Notes under the pieces: model-generated
Databases searched by the model: none
What the model saw: only the letters and a program-made list of their open reading frames with translations
Told to the model about the DNA's origin: nothing
In this document: positions 11,801 to 22,600 of the stretch, piece after piece
How the letters are laid out: each line of letters begins with the position of its first letter
How positions within the stretch are numbered: position 1 is the stretch's first letter
Source of the DNA: Haliotis asinina
Lineage: Eukaryota; Mollusca; Gastropoda; Lepetellida; Haliotidae
DNA length: 64,000 nt
NCBI RefSeq assembly: GCF_037392515.1
Contig: NC_090291.1
Coordinates: forward strand, 42,091,001 to 42,155,000
Reading direction: 5' to 3'
Position numbers and translations under genes: made by a program

Positions 11801-13272
11801 CCTTGCCGCTTCCATCACTGCCAGTATCGCCATTGCTGGGCCTCAGAGAGGCCTCTTCCACGAGGCGTGCGTTCTGCTCTTCCCCATCCTGTACCACTTC
11901 TGGAAAAAGTAAGTCCATATACAGCGACAGGCCCGTCACCAACAGCTGCCTTCGGGAGTTGGTGCATATAACAGGTTTTCCTCAGAGTTGCTTGACACAA
12001 TATGTTTCCTCTGTATGATACAGGTTTTCCGTAGAGTGGCTGGAAAAGGTTGACGCCCATGAGATGTTGCGTCGGATTGAAGAAGAGGAAATGAGAGAAG
12101 AATATTCCAGCCCCCACCATGGCCACGCCACCAAAATCGACTACACCAAAGCCACGGTGAAGGACTACAAAATACAAGGTGAGAGTCAATGGGGGTCCAT
12201 GCGACGTACTGGTTAACTATACTCTCAAGCCATGCATCGGCTATGTGCAAACACACTTCAGTCATGTCTTCAGGCTGTATTGCAGTTCCAGATCAAGGTA
12301 AGGGCAGCCTAATGGTTCACTCGTCACGTCAAGAACCGGGTTTGATTCCAAACGTGCATACAGTGTGTGAAGCCCATTTCTGTGGCTTTAGCCGGGATAT
12401 TGCTGGACTATTGCTAAATGTGGCGTAAATCATACTCGCCCACAGACTATAGGTCAAGGTTCCACGTATGAGGGAATTGGACAGATCCTTGATCCGATTG
12501 TGAGCATTTATAGTTTATTTTGTAGGAAAATCATCTGGCTTTCGATCCGTTCGCCTCGACGGGGCCTTAACAATATTTTACACGGTGACATGTAACTTTG
12601 ATCGAGGAGGGGTAGGTTTCTACGTTACATTCCTTTCCTTTTATATAGTACTAGGATAGGGTCTATACACCTATCTGCCCATCGAACGCCGTTTTTAAGC
12701 GGTACAAAGCTACTCCACCGCCCAACAACAAACACACATTGTGAGATATATGGATAATGTTGTAAACATTCACTGTAGCTCACCTTTTTCCAACAGCTCA
12801 CGATGATGAATCAATGCGGATCCACTTTTCCATTTCCCACGGGATTCGTGTCATGATACCCAAACCAAAGGGACACTTTCGACCTGAACGCAAGTTCGAG
12901 GATGAGTCAGCAATCGGAGACGCCTCAGTCTCGCCACCGAAGCTCGGCCAGTTTCCCAGCCACCACTCTGGAAGAAACATCCCAACAGAGACCAGTAAAC
13001 GTCGCAGCTCAATCAGGGATACTGGCAGCATTGGTAAGGAGAAAGACGGCAGCAGGTCGTCCGCTGAACGGGAATCTCCACGCGTGGATGTCGGAAAGAT
13101 GAAAGCTCGGAGATTGAGTCTCCTGGTGGAGAGTCTGAATGTTCAGCATGGCCAACCTACTAGTACCAGTCCTCCACGGGGGTCGAGGTTTGGCAGACCC
13201 ATGAAGACAATCCTTGATGTTGTAAATGTGGCAAGGACGTTAGGACCAGATGAGCAAGAGTCTTTCTTGTAG
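1..13272 (+). CDS. RGS22: RGS22-like regulator of G-protein signalling, 3' part (14 exons)
   Basis: Exons: <1-115, 811-873, 1135-1384, 1967-2068, 2945-3125, 3882-4075, 5329-5446, 6909-7047, 7385-7511, 8157-8307, 9773-9902, 11784-11908, 12024-12178, 12797-13272 (TAG). Every junction is GT-AG and the phase stays open throughout, giving 774 residues in the window; the N-terminus lies to the left. Residues about 237-392 form one RGS domain, with FLEVLTNSNHYEFFKRFL, then LQFWRAVEDLK and a closing segment LNLDCTDEVIKQIPYMENV. Residues about 388-570 look like a second, diverged RGS fold (LPRDLQFWQEV). The C-terminal 160 residues are basic and Ser-rich. RGS domains bind G-alpha subunits. The large multi-RGS layout is that of RGS22/RGSL proteins, known from testis and ciliated cells; choosing RGS22 rather than RGSL1 is inference. 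Most introns carry short retroposons, several within 50 bp of an exon. Confidence 0.8.
158..318 (+). mobile_element. Family A short retroposon, diverged
   Basis: Family A runs from a TCCGGGTTAGAAT head through GGGATCGGGTGGTCAG and TTGGTTGACA to a GGCGTAAAAC-CTCACTCAC tail. Here the head, TCGGGTGGTCAG and the GTTAAACAA end survive. Confidence 0.6.
1718..1882 (+). mobile_element. Family B tRNA-derived SINE
   Basis: Family B has a tRNA-like head (GCCTAGTGGTTAAAGCG as A box, GGTTCGATTCCC as B box), then TGGTGTCCCC and a tail shared with family A. This copy is nearly full length. Confidence 0.8.
2254..2520 (-). mobile_element. Family A short retroposon, full length
   Basis: Reads GAGTGAGTGAGTTCAGTTTT, GCCGCACTCGACAATATTCC and ends CTTCACGGGTC on the + strand. 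Confidence 0.85.
2789..2830. repeat. (GCAC)n microsatellite
   Basis: About ten GCAC units in the RGS22-like intron. Confidence 0.9.
2861..2912 (+). mobile_element. Family B SINE head fragment
   Basis: GGTAGCTCTCTGGTTAAAGC and CTCGTCACACCGAAGACCC; it ends about 30 bp before an RGS exon. Confidence 0.6.
3261..3445 (-). mobile_element. Family A short retroposon, head-truncated
   Basis: GTGAGTGAGTTTAGTTTTGT tail and TAAATAATCGAG, GTTAGTTGCCTC segments present. Confidence 0.75.
3461..3625 (-). mobile_element. Family B SINE, strongly diverged
   Basis: GTGAGTGAGTTGGACTAAAGG tail-like start, then a weak B-box match GGATTCGAACCC. Confidence 0.45.
3697..3800 (+). mobile_element. Family A head fragment
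   Basis: GATCCGGGTTAGAATGGATC, AGGCGACTAACGGGAT and GACTTGGTTGACA. Confidence 0.75.
4116..4374 (-). mobile_element. Family A short retroposon
   Basis: TTTTACGCCGCACTCCAGC through CTTCACGGGTC; starts 40 bp after an RGS donor. Confidence 0.85.
4391..4535 (+). mobile_element. Family B SINE
   Basis: GACCAGTGGCTGAAGCGTTC, CCCGGGTTCCATTTC and TCTGGTGTCCCC. Confidence 0.65.
6295..6722 (-). mobile_element. Family A short retroposon split by the 6379-6563 hairpin
   Basis: Tail half at 6295-6378 and head half at 6564-6722, rejoined at the 13-bp target duplication. Confidence 0.8.
6379..6563. mobile_element. Perfect 69-bp hairpin insertion with 13-bp target duplication
   Basis: Arms 6379-6447 and 6459-6527 are perfect complements around an 11-nt loop. 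AAGACAATCCATT is repeated at 6366-6378 and 6564-6576. The insertion splits an older short retroposon. A shared segment, GAAACGTTGTG then AAGAAGTTGA, recurs at about 30190-30235. Confidence 0.8.
7147..7300 (+). mobile_element. Family B SINE, diverged
   Basis: GTGGGGTGGCCTCCTGG head, TTCTGGTGTCC and GATATTGCTGAAACATTGCT. Confidence 0.55.
7652..7794. mobile_element. MITE-like palindrome in an RGS intron
   Basis: Inverted arms begin GCTCGTGTCATTGCGAGGAT and end with the near complement ATCCTCGCAGTGACACGAGC; arm length about 45 bp. Confidence 0.65.
7801..7985 (+). mobile_element. Family A short retroposon
   Basis: GATCGGATGGTTAGACTCGC, GCTTGGTTGACATGTCATCG and TTGTCTGGTCCAGACTGGAA. Confidence 0.75.
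9090..9240 (+). mobile_element. Family B SINE
   Basis: GTCCTAGAGGTTGAAAC, ACCCGGGTTTGATTCTC and GTGAAGCCCATTTGTGGTGT. Confidence 0.65.
9620..9752 (-). mobile_element. Family B SINE
   Basis: ACGCCACTTTTAGCAAAATC, CCCATGTGGGAATCGAACCC, then the head complement. It ends 20 bp before exon 9773; a diverged + copy precedes it at 9478-9600. Confidence 0.75.
9903..11125. other. Intron stretch without a recognised element
   Basis: AT-rich intron of the RGS22-like gene. I see no exon, tandem array or clear inverted repeat here. Confidence 0.5.
11199..11327. mobile_element. MITE-like palindrome in an RGS intron
   Basis: Arms carry CCCCTTTCATATCAAGTTTA and the complement TAAACTTGATATGAAAGGGG, bounded by ATAGGAT and ATCCTAT. 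Confidence 0.7.
11502..11567. mobile_element. Short palindrome
   Basis: GGTGCGATATTCATAAAGAA faces TTCTTTATGAATATCGCGCC across a short AT-rich loop. Confidence 0.6.
11590..11757 (+). mobile_element. Family A short retroposon
   Basis: CTTGTTTGACACGTTTCATC, GCTGGTCCAGATTTGATTAT and GAGTGCGGCGTTAGACAAC. Ends 27 bp before exon 11784. Confidence 0.7.
12298..12445 (+). mobile_element. Family B SINE
   Basis: GCAGCCTAATGGTTCACTCG, ACCGGGTTTGATTCC and GTGTGAAGCCCATTTCTG. Confidence 0.75.
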
Positions 13273-13436
13273 CTGAATCCACTGCAATATCATCATATAG
13301 TCTACCAATATGTGCTAAATGTTAGTGAAATGTCAATATACTTTAATCATGTAATTCTAATTTTAAGGAAATTACACATTTAACAGATTTTGATAACCAT
13401 AAATGTTATACATTTTGTCGAACTGAACATATTTAT

Positions 13437-13442
13437 AATAAA
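13437..13442 (+). promoter_or_regulatory. Poly(A) signal of the RGS22-like gene
   Basis: AATAAA lies 165 bp after the TAG stop and is followed by a GT-rich stretch (gtgtttgaggtttgtgc), the expected downstream element. Confidence 0.7.
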
Positions 13443-13935
13443 CACCAAAAGATGTGTTTGAGGTTTGTGCTGTATTTCAATTTGGTGTCGCAAATCGGTC
13501 GGTCGTATGTTGTTCCTGGGTCCGTTCTACAAAGAGTCTTCGGGCAAAGGTGAACGGATCCAATGTTTCTACCACAGGCTTACGATCATCATAACTTGAT
13601 CGTAACTTTCGTATCTTAAGAGACGTACAAGATCGTAGTGCTAAGTTTGTTTACAGGATTTTGAAAGGCGGGATGTTTGTCACTCATAGATCACATGGGA
13701 GTTGCGGTTACCTTAGCGCTAAGATAGTCGTAAGCTGATATTAATGTAAATCGAGGATACTAATCGACCTTCCGTGTAATGCCATTTTTATTAAACGCGT
13801 TGAAAGTGATTTGGTATCTAACCAGCTTTTGCTCGTTTGATATTAAATCTTTCACGAGTTAAATAAAAATATTATTTCACGGATGCGAGTTTGTTTCTGT
13901 TTCTGTTTATTACTCTCCAACACCACAGTCTACTT

Positions 13936-14081
13936 AAGGATTGACTGTGTATTTCTTTCGTTGCATTGAAGTATGAAACTAAAAACCAATGTGCAAACTT
14001 TTGTAAGAATCCGCTACCGTTTGCACATTGGTTTTTAGTTTCATACTTCAAGGCAACGAAAGAAATACACAGCCAATCCTT
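13936..14081. mobile_element. MITE-like palindrome
   Basis: Arms 13936-13998 and 14019-14081, 63 bp each, differ at two positions and enclose a 20-nt loop. Ends read TTAAGGATT and AATCCTTATAA. No coding potential. Confidence 0.75.
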
Positions 14082-14522
14082 ATAATTAAATTCAGCAACA
14101 AATACTATACCCTTTCAACAATATTTTCTTTAAACATAATCACATTCATCGAAACAGATGTCTTTGTTACCACCGATTAACATTTTCGGTGTAAGAATTC
14201 GGTAATGGCGTGACATGACTCAGGTGACTCATTTACATAAAATGACACGCCTACCAAACCATTAGCCAATCAGCAGACAGCACCCCCAAACAGCCGTCAG
14301 TCAACCAAGCTAACATCGGTCGGCGAATCAGGGTGGAAGAACTCAACCTGACGCGTCCCGGTATCGGCAAAGTTTTAAGTTCAAACGTTTGAATTACTAC
14401 CTGCTAACTGAAAGAGACAGTTTGAAAAGTGAGAATTGGAAATGAAGCCCGATGATATGAAGTTAGTGGAACTGAGATTGTAGTATTTCCGCAAGTAGAA
14501 AGAGGGTGTGATGTGACTGGGA

Positions 14523-15183
14523 CATCCTCAATATCTCCAGGGTATACGTTCCGATAAGTCTCCACTATACCCTGGACGCATCTACGGCTCTGCCAGATAA
14601 ATTTATTACCTCCCTTTGCTGGCTCCGCCTTCTCACAGTAGCCAATCAGCTAGGCCGCCGTTATAACCGAGCTTGCCAGTGTCAACAAAGGTAGCGGTCG
14701 CAACTGCAAAGGTTTGCTCGCTGTGGGTCCCAGATTTTAGGGAAATCATACAAACAAATTGACAGGTCCGAAACTTTAAAACAACATATGCAAGAACGCC
14801 TTCTACCTCTGCCAGAGAACCTCTGCATGGTTTCTGTTGCTAAGTATAATCGGTTAGATAATTCAAAAAACGAAAGTGAGTTGTGATTGGTTCGCTCAAC
14901 TTCCCAGCGTAGACACCAGGGGCCCCTTTCACAAAACTCTCGTAAGCCTAAGGTCTCGTAACTTTTCTCGTAGCATTCGTAACTCCTATACCATAACATA
15001 GGATGTGGAAATGCTACGAGAAAGGTTACGAGACCTTAGGCTTACGAGAGTTTTGTGAAAGGGGCCCCTGACTGGATGAAAAGACAGTCAAGGGAGGTAA
15101 TAAATTTATCTGGCAGAGCCGTAGATGCGTCCAGGGTATAGTGGAGACTTATCGGAACGTATACCCTGGAGATAGCGAGGATG
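14523..15183. mobile_element. Mutator-like foldback element with a second palindrome nested inside
   Basis: Arms 14523-14615 and 15089-15183 are about 93 bp with two mismatches. The 9-bp direct repeat TGACTGGGA flanks the element exactly (14514-14522 and 15184-15192). Long terminal inverted repeats with a 9-bp duplication are the mark of Mutator-like elements. No transposase is present. Confidence 0.75.
14918..15069. mobile_element. Palindromic insertion inside the Mutator-like foldback
   Basis: Arms of about 60 bp begin AGGGGCCCCTTTCACAAAAC and mirror closely around a 30-bp spacer. It sits inside the outer element, so it is the younger insertion. Confidence 0.75.
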
Positions 15184-15529
15184 TGACTGGGATTGCGATG
15201 CCATGAACTGATGTTCCAACGTGCGCATGCTCTTGTCGAGGCGTTGCAACGTTATTAACGTTCACGGATAATTTTGAGTTGTTTGTTTATGCTAATCACA
15301 ATGTATCACTTCAATGTTTACCCAAAGTTCATTAAGGTACCCGAGTGCAAGGGAATTCCCTCGCCGTGTAAAGGTATTCCCAGACATTCCTCAGGTCCGA
15401 AAGTAGTCCGGTTCGGTGGGCGTGGCTTATTTTTTCAGATTCATTGGGGAATGAACTCAAAAGAAATGTTCCCAGTTAACCAATCAGATTGCCAGAATTT
15501 TAATGAACACAATAAAAATTTAATTATAT

Positions 15530-15660
15530 TGTGATGACTCTCAGTTTTCCGCTAGTCAAGTAAGGTATTGTACCATTACATTTCCGTTGTGACGTCAAAA
15601 CTATGAATCATTGTGACGTCATACGTCCAGCGACATTACAGTAGTGTAACACTGCCGTAA
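15530..15660 (+). repeat. CRE-bearing repeat
   Basis: Contains TGACGTCA at 15590-15597 and 15614-15621 within a unit that recurs, diverged, at 57685-57845 and partly at 38270-38420. Confidence 0.45.
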
Positions 15661-16612
15661 AAATATTAGATCTACACTGCAATATCTTCCATGGGCGAGT
15701 AATGGCTCTTACGACTATCCTAACGCAAAGGCAGCTTCGGAAATTTAGGCCCAGGAATGCTATGAGGAAAGGTACGAGATCTTAGACAGGTGAGGTTTGC
15801 GAAACGGTTTGGGAAGCTGTGGGAGTTGAATATCAAGTTACCCTGACATCTTTAGGAAAATGGGAAATTCTTAATGAAACCGAGACGTACATCTCCATAA
15901 AGAACTCTCGCTCCCCTATATAAACATATTTTTAACATGCGATTGCTTTGCCCATTAGGACTGAAGTATGACAGACTGACGGTAAGCTGAGCCTGACTAG
16001 TGAGAGGCTTTACTCCGCAGATATTCAAGCCGTATCACAGGGACACTAGAAAGTCTGACTAGAGACCAATGATTTCGTAAGTGCCAGGAAATGTGTTCAC
16101 TTTGTACACTTTGTATGGTTTCTAAAATTCTAATGTTGAACCCCATTGCGCATGCTTAGAGTGAGTGAGTAAATGAGGCTTATGCTGCTTTGAGAAGTAT
16201 TTTAGTATGAAAAATAGAAAAGGACATCTTGTTATGTTATTGTGAAAAGTCATCCTCTGACGTCAAACATGCATATCGTTTTATTAGTTTGCAAAATATG
16301 GAACATATCCTTGAATTGAGATTTCCGTGACACTGAATGTCATCACAATAGAGTAGATTTCCATTGTCTTGTTTGGTCATATAGACTAGCGCTCAAAATA
16401 GAGTATAGTCTCAAACTGATCATGACAAGATCTGACTCAACCACAATGTACCTGAAGCGCCATGTGCACTCTTCGACATGCATGTGCCATCACCATTGAT
16501 ATCGATGTTATATACACATCACCGAGAAAATATTTCTTGTGTTTCGCATTTTTCCATTAGATATGAGTGAATCTTTTCTCTTGGTATTTCTCCACGATGA
16601 CAGCCCGTGGTC

Positions 16613-19600
16613 TTATTTCCTGATTTTATCGGCAACAAGCCATGTAGACAAAACACAAGAGGGTGAGTCCATTTCACAGCAGGGGTCAGTGTTGCTTGCG
16701 TATGAGCGTTGAAAGGCATCCCTAGCATCTGCATACAATACCTCTCTCACTGACTGGTGACTTGAATGAGCCCTGGGGGTGGTGGAGACGGCCGGACGAC
16801 ACCCAGACATCCAGGGTGAGGCTACACAGCGGTACTGGACCTGACACTGTGCTCTCTGTAGGAGCGATCTTCCAACCGCCGGAGCTCCGCACACCGGCAT
16901 CCGGAACGGCGGTGGGAGAAACACGGAGTCCAGAGTTTGCGGGTGAAGTTGTGGAAAGATGGTGACATTCTTTAACTCATTCACAGTCCTGTTCATGAAT
17001 TGTTCACTGACAGGTCTTTCATACCACTCAGGTTCTTGCACAACTGGGTGTTTCTGTAAAAGACTCACTGCATTCTTTTTCTCAACACAAGTCTTCGACA
17101 GTACAGAATTCGTTACCGTTTCTATTTTACCATCAGCGTCATCCCTACCATTGCAACTCACATCTTCCGCAACCGTTAAAGGATTTCCCAGATCATCAGC
17201 ATCAGGTTCTTCTCTGAACATACAAGAGTCCACTGTCTCGACAATCTCCTTGTACAGATTCGTAAAGCTGTTAGTCGGGATTGGATACCCTAGTACAGCA
17301 ATGCTATCCCCGTATTCCAAGTCCTTCAGGTCCTGCAAAACCCCGGTCAGCCTCTTGGACCGACACCCTTTGATGAAGGAGCAAGGCTTTCCCTGAATAA
17401 GTCTAGTCACCAGGATGTAGAAGGCCAACTTGTTCAAATCCTTCAGTCGACGTTTACGCCGATGGTATTGGGCCATCACGTGACCCTTCAAACTATTCAT
17501 CTTCAAAAACAACAGTTTCTTGTGACTGAAGATCTTGCTTGTGAGTCCTCTGGTTTTGTTGGGTTTATTCTGCGCTTCAGCCTCAAGGATTCCTTCTTTG
17601 ACTTCTTCAATGAACTTTGCATAGTCTTGGCGGGATAAGACCTTCTGGAAGAAATGTAACCATTTTGTCAGCAAATCCTTTTGTCGTTTTGTCTTGAGAC
17701 GAGTGAACTGCTCAAGACTGGATTTCTCATCCTCTTCCTCTGTTGACTTCTGGCCGCTCCCTGGCCTCCCTCCTCGTTTTAAAGTGTCTGTATAATTAGA
17801 GAAAAAATCGAATAATCACTGGGATTGCGGTTATGGAGGTTAATCATATTAGTGTTGAATATATGTATTACAGATTAAACACAATGGTGACGGACAGAAA
17901 TTTCTGAAAAAAACAAACAAACAAAAACCCAAACAAAACAAAACCAAATTCCATTTTTGAAGAAAAACAAATGACTACACCTAAGCAACTCAGTAACGAT
18001 AAATCAGTTCAAAAAGCACTACCACGTTATAATCTACCGGCAGTACCTGTCACTCACGCTTTGTTTATAAAAGTGAGAGTGTTTGTTGTCTGAGCTTTTA
18101 TGTAGTTTTTGAATTAGAATCTCTCGCGAAGGGCGGGCTTAAAATATGGCTGTTGTTTTGATCAAACGTCTAAAGTTAAATATTTAAGATATAGGAGTGT
18201 TTAATACTTATCTCATCTTCATAGTTAAATATATAGCTGAGTATTGGTGCGTAAAGTATGTGCGAATGCAATTCTTGGTAATTACCTCCTCTACTACTTC
18301 GAGGCTGATGTTTATCTTCATCTCTGACTGCGTCACGAGCACGGATGAAGTATTTCATCTTTTCCTGTGCAGTCAGCTCCTGAGACCACTGCCGACGAAG
18401 TAATTCATCTAAGGCTGCTGAGGATGCATCTGGGTGTGACATCTGGAAGTGGCGACGATGCTCACTATGAAGAGATGACAGATGCACATGTCAGCATTGC
18501 TATACTGGTGAATGTGGTTGTCAGTGCCATCAAGGAAACCAACTCGTATGCCTGTTAAATACATGGATTAACATTAATACTACCTACGCAGATATTTTAA
18601 TTATGTTTATTTATCATATCTTATCGCAGCAATTTACCTACCTCGACCACAGGACACAGGCATGTTTATCTAACACAGGGTTGGCAAGCAATTCTTCATC
18701 AATGTTTGGACCCTTCTTCCTACGTGGCGGTAGACTTGATGGTGTTTGCTGGAGCTCAAGTCTTTCCCTGAAAGAATCACAAACAAACTGCACAAAGACA
18801 AAAGTAAGGAATCATATCTCAGGTGAATCCGGACCAACAAATTGCGGATCCTGCAACTGTTCAGGACTGTTACTTAGTAAATAACAATCATGAATGAATA
18901 CTTTACTTTTTAAGGATATGGCATGCGTAGTGTTGCCGCAAACACGTGGTTTCTTCACTGATTTTCAGTTGTCCATTTATAATGATTTCAAAGCTTTTTT
19001 TTACCTTACACCAAACTGAGCATGACCAAGACTGGGGTATTGTTTTGCACTGGCCTTTCGTATTCCATTACTTAACACTACAATGAACAATACAATATTT
19101 GTACAAACCTTTGATCAAAAGAGGTTCCAGAATTCTTCTTCAAAACCCCAGATGTATTGCGCTTCACCTTTTTCTTCCATCTTGCTTTCAGGGGCAGACC
19201 ATGGTTGCTGTCTGTCTGTGTCACTTCTCTCCCCTCCCTCTCAAGCATTCTCAGTTGTCTGGGGCTCAAAACAGCCATGTCGATATCAGATATGTTTCTG
19301 TCAGTAGACGGACCTGCTCCTTCTTCCTCTTCCCCTTGACAAATGTCAGAGTTTGACTTCCTCCTCACGGATGGAGATGGGCTGTCTGTGGACGTCCTTG
19401 TTTTTGTCTTGTTATCGTCTCTTTTAAGCGGTGTATAGACGAAATCGCCACTCCTTCCACACTGTCCTGATGCTGAGGTATCAACCTTCTTCATGAGTCG
19501 GACACTCCTCTTCATTGGTGTCAGAGATGTGGATCCGGATGATGGGCATTCTGATGTAGTTGTGGATTCGTGTTTCTCTGACATCGATTGAGGTTTTTCT

Positions 19601-22600
19601 CCTCCATTATCTTTGGGTTGAGGAGAATGTCTCTCCTTGGCTCTTAAGCTACTTTCTTTACATTTTCGAAGAACAATTTTTGGAAACGATATTTTTCGTT
19701 TGTCCTTCTTCTTACTCCAAAGCAAAAACTCACCAGAGGAGGAGGAAGACTCAGGTTTTGGTGGTTCACTACTGGTGTGTTGCATGACTTGTTCATCAGT
19801 CTTCCTTGCAGTGTCACTGTCAATATTCGCGCAGTCAGATCGTGTAACCATGAATCTCACAGGAGATGTCCTTGGATCACCGTCCTCAGTGAAGGAAACG
19901 CTAGTGTTTGTGTCAGATGATGTCGTTACCTGAATATCATTCGCAAGAGCAGTCATGTTGCTATTCATTACTTCAGCTGAAATCTCCACTTGTCCGCTAG
20001 TTCCTTTTCGTTCAGTCACCTCTTTGAAGACTTGTACGTCTACAGCATCGCAACTATTACTTAATGAATCACATTCATCCTGAGGTATACAGTTGTTCTC
20101 CAACCCTTGATCACTTGTTGGTAGCGTTTCTAAATCAGAACTCTGACTGTTGGTGGCAAGTGGACTTATAGCTAATGGATCTGCAACTGGAGTAGCCCAC
20201 CCTTCACTGTTCGCCTTATCACTCCACCACACGCTCTCTGGCCCAGACGGCATGGGTGTACCTGGAGCACTACGAAATATCAATTGGTCTGATGACCGAC
20301 TTCCAGGTTTCATACTGAATGATCCATCTGTGCAGTATTGATGTTCATTTGGTGATGTAAAGTCTCTGGATATGAATGTTGATGCACATGATGAAATATC
20401 GTTAGAAAACATACTCTTTCCGTTTTCACTGAGTTCAGAAAGACTGTTATTTGCAACTGCCTCCAAGTCATAGTCAAGGACACGTTGAAGAGAAGATACA
20501 CCAGCTTCCTCTTCAGATGCACCAGCTTCTACTCCAGATGCATCACATGTACTGCAGTCTGGAGTTGCTTCCTCATGGCTTGGAACGTCCTCAAAGCTCA
20601 CATGACCTTGACAAGAGGACGATTCTGTATCTGTGAGAATTGAGTCAATCTCGCTTATCAAACCAATTGTGGAACTGCTTGTTCGTTCCTGTAGTGATTC
20701 ACTGGATGATGAAGCTGGTTCAGATGAGGGATTAGTTACAGCTGGTACACCATCACCTACGTACACCTCATTTTCATCTTTAAGTTTACTCGGGTGTTTT
20801 CTAAATGGTGTTACTGAAGGCAAACCTTCCCACAGTTCATCCTGTTGGGATTCGCTTCTTAGTTTTCGCCTTCTGATAACAAAATCATTTAGATCGTATC
20901 CTATAGTTTTATCTTCATCTTGAACACTTGTAGAAGATAGACTTGTCATGTTCGATGACTCTTGGGATGTGATGATATGTAGTGATGTGCTGTCTGTGTT
21001 TGAGACCTTCGTGTTTGATGTTCCTGGTTCAGTCCCACCTACAATACCAGACTCCTTTGTTAGGACTGTTTTCTGCAAATTAATATTTCTCGCTGAAATA
21101 TTTTCTTTCAAAGACGAAGGCAATACTTTATCTCCTTTTAGTTCATGAGGACTGCTTTGGGAGTAATCATGTTCTGATGTCAAAATAGCCATTAATCTCG
21201 ACGATTTTCGTTTGAGTGGTGCATTAACACCATTATCATCAACAGCAGCATCTCCCGATTTGCTTCTGCTTCTTGTTTGTCTGATGGGTGACGGAGTCAT
21301 TGTCTTTGAGCTGCATATATCAGGATGTGTTGCTTGTCTATCTTCCGGACAAAACCCATCAATCGATGTAGCATTGGAAGTGGTAGCCACAGCCCCATCT
21401 CGATTCCTGAGATGTTTAGGTGGTGTTTGATTTGATATCTTTGTAATATATGTCCTTATTAACTCAGAATCGCCCGTGCTGGTTGATTCATTCGATGGAA
21501 CTCGAAGAGTCTTATCGCCAGTTCTACTCCTAATATCTTGGGGAGATCTGACAACTTTAGGTAATGGAGACATGGATTGAGATGATGATTCGCGCTCCTT
21601 TGCTTTGCTACTGGATGACAAATGTCTTGTACGTGGTCTACCAACGCATCTTTTGATTGGCGTTGTATCATTCATATTGGACGAATATGACTCATTTGCA
21701 CTGTCTGAATATTTTGAATGTTCACGGGTGTTAATCGTAGGACATGGCACATTCTGTTTGGGATCATAATCTGAAGACTGACTAGATAATTTTCGTGGTC
21801 GCACATTCTTAGGGCTTTTAGTCTGGGTTGCCTTTTGGTCTTCATTTGAACTTGACGAAGTCGAATATTTAGAGCCCCGTATTGCTGACGAAAATTTGTT
21901 AATCTTGGATAGAGTTTTAGTCCCACTTGTCCCCGGTAGGTTTTGTTTTTCAGTGGAGGCTTGTGGTGAGTCTGATGTTCCTGACTCCCCTGATGCAGTG
22001 TATAACCCTGTTGAGGAGTATGTATACCCTGTAGTGGAGCTACCTGTCTCTCCTGATGTGTATGATCCACTGTTGGAACTCAAAAACGAAGATGAATCGG
22101 TTTTTGAGTTGGTGTTTGAATATGAAGAGGCACTTGATCCAACACCGGAGCCAGAACTCGTACTGGAACTAGACGTCATGGTTTCAGCATCAGGGAACTG
22201 AATTTCCCGCCTACTCTTTTTACTTGGCGTAACGTGTTCTTCTCTGTGTGACCTCGTCCTAAACGGTGATACCTCAGATGACCAGGCATCTTGCAAATTC
22301 TTTAGTTCCCGCTTAGAGTTGCTGACAGTGGGTTTACTGCTGGTAGAAGGTTTGTTGCTGGTAGAGGATGTGTTGCTGGTTGAATGTTTATTGTTGGTAG
22401 AAGGCTTATTGCTGATAGTGGGGTTGGTACTGATAGTTGGTTTACTGTTGGTAATGGGGCTAATGCTGATAGTTGCTTTATTGCTGGTAGTTGCTGTATT
22501 GCTGGTAGTTGGTTTATTGCGAGGGACGCTGTTATTACTAGCAGATGAAGTGTTACTGGTGCCTGGAGTACTATTAGTAGTGCCTGTGTCTAGTCTATTT

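Larger units (their letters stand above)
13443..16612. other. Intergenic block between the RGS22-like and HMG-box genes
   Basis: The two genes converge here. Apart from the palindromes listed, 13505-13740 and 15690-15830 carry diverged pieces with TTACGATC/GTACGAGATCTTA-like segments that recall the nested 14918 palindrome. A family B tail fragment lies at 16157-16205. No exon seen. Confidence 0.6.

Noticed and set aside
11815-12189. Minus-strand reading frames opposite RGS exons
   Set aside because: They mirror the real + strand exons and have no supporting splice or composition signal.
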